DNA of 23,528 nucleotides from Planctomycetaceae bacterium (GTDB taxonomy: Bacteria; Planctomycetota; Planctomycetia; Pirellulales; Thermoguttaceae), in contig SUVI01000044.1 of assembly GCA_015062085.1 (NCBI GenBank), positions 1 through 23,528 on the forward strand, given 5' to 3'. Each line of letters begins with the position of its first letter. Position 1 is the stretch's first letter. Position numbers and translations under genes: made by a program. Under the pieces are notes generated by a model that was given only the letters and a program-made list of their open reading frames with translations, made no database searches and was not told the origin of the DNA. Below, in pieces: positions 15,329 through 22,047 of this stretch.

Positions 15329-16312
15329 ATGCTTTTTTCGACCGGTTTTCCCATCCAGGATCTGACGAAGTGGGGCGTTTCCCTCGCGGAATTGACTCCG
15401 GAGACTGTATCGTGCCGGATCCCGCACTTCACGCAGACACAGGCCTCGGCGTACTGTGAAACTCTGGCGCGCAGGCATTACGAGAATTTTCCGGTCGTTT
15501 CGTTTCTTCTTCCGAAAGCGCTCCGTCCGCATTTTTTCGCACTTTACGCTTACTGCCGGTGGGCGGATGATCTCGGAGATGAAGTTTCAGAAGACGCACT
15601 TTCTCTCCAGCTTCTCGATTGGTGGGAGTCGGAACTCAACGCGCTTTTTGACGGACAGACTCCGCGTCATCCGGTTTTTCTTGCCCTTGGAGAAACGGTA
15701 AAAGAATTCGGGATCCCGATGGCGGTCTTCGCGGATCTTCTCACGGCTTTCCGGCAGGACAGGATCCAGAAAGAGTACGCGGCGCGGGAGGAGCTCCTCG
15801 CCTACTGCCGCTGCTCGGCAAATCCGGTCGGACGGCTGATCCTTTACCTCGCACGCATGACGGACGAAGAGGCGTTTCGGCTTTCCGATGCTATCTGTAC
15901 CGGACTTCAGCTTGCGAATTTCTGGCAGGATGTTGCCCGAGACTGGCACGAAAAGCGGAGGATCTACCTTCCAAAAGAGGATCGCGAGCGTTTCGGGTAC
16001 ACGGAGACGCAATTTGCGCAAAACGTTTCTACGCCGGAATTTCAGGCGCTTTTAGAAGAAGAAGTTCGCTGGGCGGAAAGTTTTTTTGAGGCAGGACGCC
16101 CGCTGATCCAGAGAGTTCCGCGCACATTCCGGCTTGAGATCCGGCTTTTTCACGACGGGGGAAAAGCGATCCTGAATGCGGTCCGAAAAGAGAAGTTCTG
16201 CGTATGGGAAAAACGACCGAAACTCGGAAAATGCGCAAAACTTACGCTCCTTTTCCGTGCTCTGACGCTCGAATGCCTCACTCCCCTGCTCCATTTTTTT
16301 GCACGACGATGA
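15329..16312 (+). CDS. hpnC: Squalene/phytoene synthase family protein, HpnC type
   Basis: This 327-residue trans-isoprenyl-diphosphate synthase has both Mg-binding Asp motifs, D-D-L-G-D-E (80-85) and D-V-A-R-D (201-205). The H-Y-E-N-F-P-V-V-S-F-L-L-P-K-A-L-R-P-H block (50-68) and N-F-W-Q-D-V-A-R-D with R-R-I-Y-L-P are typical of HpnC. In the HpnCDE route HpnD makes presqualene diphosphate, HpnC converts it to hydroxysqualene and HpnE reduces that to squalene, the precursor of hopanoids and sterols. HpnD and HpnE are not in this window. The start follows the PQ-loop stop with no gap; GGAGG inside the upstream gene acts as ribosome site. The last 35 bp overlap the convergent prmC. A carotenoid-type role is a less likely alternative. 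Confidence 0.8.
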   Translation: MLFSTGFPIQDLTKWGVSLAELTPETVSCRIPHFTQTQASAYCETLARRHYENFPVVSFLLPKALRPHFFALYAYCRWADDLGDEVSEDALSLQLLDWWESELNALFDGQTPRHPVFLALGETVKEFGIPMAVFADLLTAFRQDRIQKEYAAREELLAYCRCSANPVGRLILYLARMTDEEAFRLSDAICTGLQLANFWQDVARDWHEKRRIYLPKEDRERFGYTETQFAQNVSTPEFQALLEEEVRWAESFFEAGRPLIQRVPRTFRLEIRLFHDGGKAILNAVRKEKFCVWEKRPKLGKCAKLTLLFRALTLECLTPLLHFFARR

Positions 16313-17186
16313 TCCTAGCCTGCTGATCCAGATCCCTGATCGTGCGCAGATACGTCAGCCCCGGTGTTCTATGGACCATTTCCACGACGGCTTCGTGGAT
16401 CATCGGACTGAGTTCCATGAGGAAAAAACCGCCGTCCTTCAGGAATTTCGGCACATCGGGAAGCATTCTGCCGATTAGTTCCGTACCGATCTCTCCGCCG
16501 AAAAGCGCGGTGTGCGGCTCGTAGCGGTAGACGTTCGTTTCCAGCTCCGCGTCGATCTCCTTCCGTCCAACGTACGGCGGATTGGAAACGATGAAATCAA
16601 ACTGCGTTCCTTTCGGGAGCGAGCTGAAAAGATCCCCTTCCTGAAACGTGACTCGGCCGCCAAGACGTTCGGCGTACCGCTGTGCATTTTTCTTCGCGAC
16701 TTCCAGAGCACCGCGTGAAATATCCACGCCGACGGACCGTGCGTTTTTCAAATGCAGTGCAGAAGTGACCGGCAGGATCCCGCTTCCCGTTCCAATGTCG
16801 CAGATGGAAAGCTCGGCATCCATCGAGCCGAACTTTTCTTTCACGAGGTCAAAAAGTCCCACGATGAGAAATTCCGTTTCCGGCCGTGGGATCAGAACGT
16901 TGGGATCCACAAGAAAATCGATCGAGTAAAACTCCTTGTGTCCAACCAGATACGCGACCGGCATCCCCTGCGCCCGTTTCTGGATGTGCGCCTTGAACGC
17001 AGCCCGTTCTTTTTCTGTCGGCTCATAGTCAAACCGTGTGTAGAGATCGACGCGGGTACACTGCATCGCCTCGGCCAGCAAGATCTCCGCTTCAAGCCGC
17101 GGGGAAGGCATTTCATGCTTTTTCAGATAGTCCGTCGTCCACTGGAGAAGACGAAGAACGGTCCAGGCATCCGGAGATTCGCTCAT
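16278..17186 (-). CDS. prmC: Peptide chain release factor N5-glutamine methyltransferase PrmC
   Basis: PrmC (HemK) methylates the glutamine of the GGQ motif of release factors RF1 and RF2 using S-adenosylmethionine, which improves termination. The 302-residue length is normal. An N-terminal helical domain with I-P-R-P-E-T-E (99-105) precedes the Rossmann methyltransferase domain. That domain has D-I-G-T-G-S-G (130-136, SAM binding) and the diagnostic N-P-P-Y (202-205, glutamine binding). AGAAGGGA just before ATG 17186 supports the start. A perfect-consensus promoter lies at 17229-17256. In many bacteria prmC follows prfA; here it does not, and stands alone against the squalene-synthase gene with a 35-bp 3' overlap. 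Confidence 0.95.
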   Translation of the reverse strand: MSESPDAWTVLRLLQWTTDYLKKHEMPSPRLEAEILLAEAMQCTRVDLYTRFDYEPTEKERAAFKAHIQKRAQGMPVAYLVGHKEFYSIDFLVDPNVLIPRPETEFLIVGLFDLVKEKFGSMDAELSICDIGTGSGILPVTSALHLKNARSVGVDISRGALEVAKKNAQRYAERLGGRVTFQEGDLFSSLPKGTQFDFIVSNPPYVGRKEIDAELETNVYRYEPHTALFGGEIGTELIGRMLPDVPKFLKDGGFFLMELSPMIHEAVVEMVHRTPGLTYLRTIRDLDQQARIIVVQKNGAGE

Positions 17187-17228
17187 TTTGGTCCCTTCTG
17201 GAGTAAAATTTCATCCCATTTTTTCTCA

Positions 17229-17256
17229 ATTATACGCAGACAGAATTTTTTGTCAA
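17229..17256 (-). promoter_or_regulatory. Consensus sigma70 promoter of prmC
   Basis: On the minus strand TTGACA (17256-17251) and TATAAT (17234-17229) are both perfect and 16 bp apart. Transcription should start about 17222, giving a leader of roughly 35 nt. Confidence 0.9.
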
Positions 17257-17312
17257 CCGTTTCCATGGAAAACTTGCGCAATTTCTTTGGCTTTTACTCG
17301 CATTCTGGCGGA

Positions 17313-18383
17313 TCAGTGCTGGAGTCCGTGCCGATTTTGGGGATACTGCGGACGGAAATCGGGAACTTCCTGCCCGATACGCATTTCCGGTTCTGCGAGG
17401 ACGGGGCCGGGAACCGTCGACGGAGCGGACTGCGGGACGGTGTTTTGGACCGTGTGCGGGAGTTCTTGCGGGAAAGTGTGTGTTTCCGACGCGATCTGGA
17501 TCTGGTGAAGTATCTGCGGAAAGGCGGTATTTTGTGGAGCCGTTTTCTGTCCCTGAAGTGCGGTCTGGTGCGCTCCAGCCAAGTCACCGCACTGAAGCTG
17601 AGCGGAAGCCAGCCGGGAAAGAAGCTCGGGGTCTTTCGGGTCATTTGAAAATGCGAGCCGGAAAGTCTGCGCAGCCTCGGGAGTTCTCTGCAGTTTCATG
17701 AGCGCGTTGCCTTCACAGAGAAGAAGCTCTGCGGAAAAATCGGAATTTTCAGAGATCTTTCCTTTTGCTGCGCGTGCGGACTCCAGTGCACGCTGGAATT
17801 TTCTCTGTTTCAGGTACTGGTGGGCGAGCGCAAGCTGAAAGTCTCCATTTTCCGGCGCATGAAAAACTGCCTGATGGTATGCATTGAGCGCTAGGTCCTC
17901 TTCGCCTTGAAGTTCATACAGTTTGGCCTGCAGAAGCCAGGCGTCTGCCATTTCCGGATCGTGTTTCAGTCCCAAAGTCAGGAATTGCTGTGCTTTTTCG
18001 TATTCCGCACACTCAAAGAACATCCAGGAGAGTTTCACGACCAATTCCGGAGTGACCTCGGAATTTCGCACTACTTTTTCCATCTGAGCAATGGCTTCCT
18101 GACGCTTTCCCTGATTCCAGAGCGTGTCCGCGTAGAGTGTTCCGGCCTCGATATTTTCCGGATTTGCACGAACCGCCAGTGCAAGCTGTGAGGTCGCGTT
18201 CTCCATGTTTTCCTGTTCGATCGATTCCACCGCCTGCTGCACGAACTGACGGCTTGCGATGGTGTCGGCAGACGAAACTTTCGTCCGATACCACACCCGG
18301 CAGCCGGAGGCAGAAAAAAGCAGGACCGCGATCTGCATGAAAATCAGCGGATCACGGAAATGGAACGCGCACGGTTTCTTCAT
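17313..18383 (-). CDS. TPR-repeat lipoprotein
   Basis: This 356-residue protein has a lipoprotein signal: a basic N-terminus, a hydrophobic segment (about 13-24) and the lipobox S-A-S-G-C with Cys28 as probable lipid-attachment site. Residues about 45-285 are tetratricopeptide repeats, for example N-A-T-S-Q-L-A-L-A-V-R-A-N-P-E-N, A-W-L-L-Q-A-K-L-Y-E-L-Q-G-E-E-D-L-A-L-N-A-Y-H-Q-A-V and A-A-Q-T-F-R-L-A-F-S-N-D-P. The C-terminal 65 residues are rich in P, Q and T and probably disordered. The ribosome site before ATG 18383 is weak. It is probably membrane-anchored and faces the periplasm, acting as a scaffold. No partner gene is next to it: prmC downstream has its own promoter. Confidence 0.8.
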   Translation of the reverse strand: MKKPCAFHFRDPLIFMQIAVLLFSASGCRVWYRTKVSSADTIASRQFVQQAVESIEQENMENATSQLALAVRANPENIEAGTLYADTLWNQGKRQEAIAQMEKVVRNSEVTPELVVKLSWMFFECAEYEKAQQFLTLGLKHDPEMADAWLLQAKLYELQGEEDLALNAYHQAVFHAPENGDFQLALAHQYLKQRKFQRALESARAAKGKISENSDFSAELLLCEGNALMKLQRTPEAAQTFRLAFSNDPKDPELLSRLASAQLQCGDLAGAHQTALQGQKTAPQNTAFPQILHQIQIASETHTFPQELPHTVQNTVPQSAPSTVPGPVLAEPEMRIGQEVPDFRPQYPQNRHGLQH

Positions 18384-18504
18384 GAAATTTTCTTCATGGT
18401 TTCAGGAAAATAGGAAATTCAGCCGCCTTGAAAATAGGGCGGGAATTTTCCGGACAAAATCAATTTAGGATAGCAAAATTTCTGATTTTCGGCTAGAGGG
18501 AAAT

Positions 18505-18537
18505 TTGCCAGAAACTCTCTTTCAGAGGGATTTGGCA
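18505..18537. other. Imperfect hairpin in the spacer upstream of tRNA-fMet
   Basis: TTGCCA and TGGCAA flank a CTCT/AGAG inner pair, giving an imperfect 33-bp hairpin. It sits between the divergent TPR lipoprotein gene and the tRNA promoter. No function is evident. Confidence 0.35.
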
Positions 18538-18578
18538 AGAAAAAGAGGAAATTTTCGAAATTTTAGCTTCCCCCCCCC

Positions 18579-18606
18579 TTGAAAGAAATGCAAACTATGG
18601 TATACT
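18579..18606 (+). promoter_or_regulatory. Promoter of tRNA-fMet
   Basis: TTGAAA (18579-18584) and TATACT (18601-18606) are 16 bp apart, about 33 bp before the tRNA. A small leader hairpin GTCATT-GAGA-AATGAC (18614-18629) follows and may guide 5' processing. Confidence 0.8.
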
Positions 18607-18638
18607 TAACTCCGTCATTGAGAAATGACTTGATAGAT

Positions 18639-18712
18639 CGCGGGGTGGGGCAGCCGGTCAGCCCGCGAGGCTCATAACCTCGAGGTCGCAGGTTCGAATC
18701 CTGCCCCCGCAA
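18639..18712 (+). tRNA. Initiator tRNA-fMet (anticodon CAU)
   Basis: The 74-nt cloverleaf has acceptor stem CGCGGGG/CCCCGCA with the C1-A72 mismatch diagnostic of bacterial initiator tRNA. The anticodon stem is CGAGG/CCTCG with loop CTCATAA (CAT), and the T arm has GGTTCGAATCC. The discriminator is A and CCA is not encoded. The bottom of the anticodon stem is A-G-G/C-C-T, one base pair away from the usual G-G-G/C-C-C initiator signature. Confidence 0.95.
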
Positions 18713-18716
18713 CTTC

Positions 18717-18754
18717 AAAACGCTTTTACAGTTCCACTGTGAAAGCGTTTTTTT
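18717..18754 (+). terminator. Rho-independent terminator of tRNA-fMet
   Basis: AAAACGCTTTTACAGT and ACTGTGAAAGCGTTTT form a long stem with one mismatch and a 3-nt loop, ending in a run of seven or more T. It lies directly after the tRNA. Confidence 0.95.
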
Positions 18755-18970
18755 GTCCATCCGGGAACTGCGTACCAGTTTCACCACGGAAGTTCACCAC
18801 GGAAGACACAGAAAACGCACAGAGAAACACTGACCTTAACAAAAAAAGCAGTAAAAACAGACGGCTCGAACATTTTTTGATTTTTTAAATTTTTCTTTGA
18901 GTCTTTTTGTGTTTTCCGTGAAATTCGTGTCTGGGCACGTTCACTGCCTTTTACCTCTTTTCTTTCTTTG
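18755..18970. repeat. Dispersed repeat (copy 2, inverted relative to copy 1)
   Basis: The first 22 bp (18755-18776) are identical to the left inverted end of the copy at 2016-2300. The body then aligns colinearly with the reverse complement of that copy. It includes TTTCACCACGGAAG and the stretch 18898-18945, which has two mismatches in 47 bp. Similarity fades after about 18970 and no right inverted end is found, so this copy is truncated or diverged. It abuts the fMet terminator exactly. A degenerate fragment of the same family (GCACTGAAAAGAAAAGGG-type) appears at about 20415-20450. Confidence 0.7.
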
Positions 18971-19018
18971 GAATGAAAAGCAAGCTCTCGGAGCGTCTGT
19001 GCGTTTCTGAGAGCTTTA

Positions 19019-19048
19019 AAGGTTCTTATGGGAAAGGTTCTTATGGGA
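19019..19048. repeat. 15-bp direct repeat, two units
   Basis: AAGGTTCTTATGGGA occurs twice head to tail just past the stop of the oxidoreductase gene. It is probably a slippage product. Nothing else is seen in 18971-19063. Confidence 0.7.
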
Positions 19049-19063
19049 AAAGCACTGAAGATC

Positions 19064-20302
19064 TCATGCTGTCGGTTTCTGGCGGCATTTTTCCATCAGA
19101 CGCTGAACGTAAAGTCCGCGCGCCAGATCCGGAGAGCCGTCGAGATTTTTCCCGGCTGCGACATTGTGCAGGAAATGCGCCAGCGACGTGCAGTGTGCGC
19201 GAGCCCAGCCGATCCCGGATTTCGCAGCAGGAAAATCGGTATCTGGATCCTCGTAGCGGTTTCCGACCGGGATGCGCGTCCAGCCAGCCTCGCCTCCGAA
19301 AGGGGACGTGGGGCGCTGGCCGTCGAACCAGCCGAGGAAATGCGGATCCTGAACGTCGAAGCGCAAAGCTCCGCGAGTCCCGTAGATCTCAAGCGTCAGG
19401 TCATTTTCCGTACCGTGAGCCATTTTGGATGCGTGAAGCGTGCCGATGCTCCCCTGCTCCGTACGCCAGAGCATCGCGATGGAATCTTCCGCACGTTCCG
19501 GATCTTTTGGGACTGCCGAGGCTTCCAGCGTGAAAACGTCCTTCAGAGGACCAGCGAGCCAGTCGGCAAGATCGATCAAATGCGAGCCAATGTCCATCAG
19601 CGCTCCTCCGCCGCACGATTTCAGATTCTTCCAGCGAAGCGGGCGCTCCGGATCCACGTGCGAATTCTGAAGATATGCTCCGCGAAATTCCAGGATCCTG
19701 CCGAGTTTTCCCTCTTCGATCATGGCTTTTGCCTTCATCGCCGACGCAAAAAAACGCGTGTGGAACACGACGTGCGAAACCCCGCGGTACTCCGCAAGCA
19801 GCGGTTCCAGTTCGTCCGCTTCCGCAGCGTTCAGAACGACCGGCTTCTCGCAGTAAATGTGCTTTCCGGAACGGAGCACGGCTTTGAGCGCCTCAAAATG
19901 CAGATGATTCGGCAGGCAAATGTCCACGATCTCCACATCGGGATCATTAATGGCCCTCCGCCAATCCGTCAGCGGCTCGGCCCAGCCTGCGAGCCGCGCT
20001 GCTTTCTCTGCCGTTTCCATCCGCGAGTTCACGACGTACCGGATCTCCGGCTTCAGCGGGAGCGGGTCTGAATAAAAAGGAAGCGTTCGGTACGCATAGG
20101 CATGAACTTTTCCAATGGAGCCTCCGCCAAGAAGTGCAACTTTCACGGTCCTTGCCGGCTCTGCTGGCTTTACGGAGTTCTCTGAGGCCTCTGGGCTTTC
20201 TGGCTCTGAGTCCTCTAAATCGCCGAGGTATTCATCCTCGAACTCATCAAATCGACCAAGAACATATTTACACATTGGGGGCTTTCGATTTTTTTTACCC
20301 AT
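19064..20302 (-). CDS. Gfo/Idh/MocA-family oxidoreductase with acidic N-terminal extension
   Basis: ATG 20302 is chosen as start because AGGAGG sits about seven bases upstream; a GTG codon immediately before is the alternative. The protein has 412 residues. A Rossmann NAD(P)-binding motif K-V-A-L-L-G-G-G-S-I-G (54-64), the family hallmark E-K-P (152-154) and a C-terminal domain with G-G-G-A-L-M-D-I-G-S-H-L-I-D identify it as a Gfo/Idh/MocA dehydrogenase. These enzymes oxidise or reduce sugars, inositols or related polyols. The first ~50 residues are an extra acidic segment without a signal peptide, so the enzyme is probably cytosolic. The family is abundant in Planctomycetota and substrates vary, so none is assigned. 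Confidence 0.9.
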   Translation of the reverse strand: MGKKNRKPPMCKYVLGRFDEFEDEYLGDLEDSEPESPEASENSVKPAEPARTVKVALLGGGSIGKVHAYAYRTLPFYSDPLPLKPEIRYVVNSRMETAEKAARLAGWAEPLTDWRRAINDPDVEIVDICLPNHLHFEALKAVLRSGKHIYCEKPVVLNAAEADELEPLLAEYRGVSHVVFHTRFFASAMKAKAMIEEGKLGRILEFRGAYLQNSHVDPERPLRWKNLKSCGGGALMDIGSHLIDLADWLAGPLKDVFTLEASAVPKDPERAEDSIAMLWRTEQGSIGTLHASKMAHGTENDLTLEIYGTRGALRFDVQDPHFLGWFDGQRPTSPFGGEAGWTRIPVGNRYEDPDTDFPAAKSGIGWARAHCTSLAHFLHNVAAGKNLDGSPDLARGLYVQRLMEKCRQKPTA

Positions 20303-20459
20303 CACTGCTCCTCCTTTTATCTGTTTTCCTGTCTAAAACTTCTGACAGTATCTCTGTCGGCTCTTTTGTGTAAATTTGTTTAAAAGTATTCCGCTGAAAA
20401 GATGGAAGGGCGCAGAAATGCACTGAAAAGAAAAGGGAAAAAAGGGAAAAAGAGGCCTT

Positions 20460-20478
20460 GCCGAACGTAAAATTCGGC
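20460..20478. other. Small hairpin near the degenerate repeat fragment
   Basis: GCCGAA and TTCGGC form a perfect 6-bp stem around a 7-nt loop in the spacer 20303-20619. It could be part of a terminator cluster. Confidence 0.4.
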
Positions 20479-20492
20479 GTGATCTCACACAG

Positions 20493-20520
20493 AAAAGAGC
20501 GTCACGATGGGCGCTCTTTT
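20493..20520. terminator. Bidirectional terminator-like hairpin
   Basis: AAAAGAGCG and CGCTCTTTT form a perfect 9-bp stem with a T-run on the plus side and an A-run on the minus side. It lies between the SUMF1-type gene (ends 20620) and the oxidoreductase gene (starts 20302), both on the minus strand, so on that strand it would end SUMF1-gene transcripts. Confidence 0.7.
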
Positions 20521-20542
20521 TATATTTCAGGACACAAACCCC

Positions 20543-20576
20543 CCCTACCCCGCTCCGTCGAATCAGAGCGGGAGGG
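20543..20576 (-). terminator. GC-rich hairpin after the SUMF1-type gene
   Basis: CCCGCTC and GAGCGGG form a perfect 7-bp stem with a 10-nt loop, extended by flanking CCCT/AGGG. It lies about 45 bp after the stop of the SUMF1-type gene. It lacks a clean U-tract. Confidence 0.5.
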
Positions 20577-20619
20577 TAAAAAGTCCAAATTCTAAACGTT
20601 CAGCAGATACCCGTTTTGC

Positions 20620-21783
<1,164 letters not shown>

Positions 21784-21828
21784 AGAAAATCTCCTTTTAT
21801 GGAAATGAACCAAAATAAATTTATTCTG

Positions 21829-21834
21829 ATTATA
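21829..21834 (-). promoter_or_regulatory. Probable -10 box of the SUMF1-type gene
   Basis: On the minus strand this reads TATAAT, about 46 bp before ATG 21783. The -35 region (CTAGTA at the 17-bp distance) is weak. Confidence 0.5.
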
Positions 21835-21937
21835 GTCGATTTTTTTTATTTTACTAGGGGGCAGGGCGGTTTTTCGCCAAAATACACGAAATTTATCCCT
21901 CGAAAACTTCCCTATTTTCCCCAATGTGACATCTTTT

Positions 21938-21967
21938 TTTTATGAAATCGCAACTTTTTTCATAAAA
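21938..21967. other. AT-rich 10-bp inverted repeat upstream of the array promoter
   Basis: TTTTATGAAA and TTTCATAAAA are perfect complements with a 10-nt loop, ending 23 bp before the -35 box at 21991. It could be an operator, a terminator for upstream plus-strand read-through, or an AT-rich upstream promoter element. Confidence 0.45.
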
Positions 21968-21990
21968 TCCAGACTTTTTGGGGATGCCCC

Positions 21991-22019
21991 TTGACTTTTC
22001 TAGGCACTTCTTTTATACT
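21991..22019 (+). promoter_or_regulatory. Near-consensus sigma70 promoter facing the tandem hairpin array
   Basis: TTGACT (21991-21996) and TATACT (22014-22019) are exactly 17 bp apart, each one mismatch from consensus. Transcription would start near 22026, about 20 bp before the first array unit. No protein-coding gene with a proper start lies downstream within the window, so the likely product is a transcript of the array. Confidence 0.75.
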
Positions 22020-22047
22020 AAGTCAGTGGGCCGTCTGCCTGTGTGCG

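Noticed and set aside
18563..18787. 74-codon minus-strand frame over tRNA-fMet
   Set aside because: It covers the tRNA, its promoter and terminator. Predicted proteins antisense to tRNAs are a familiar annotation artefact.
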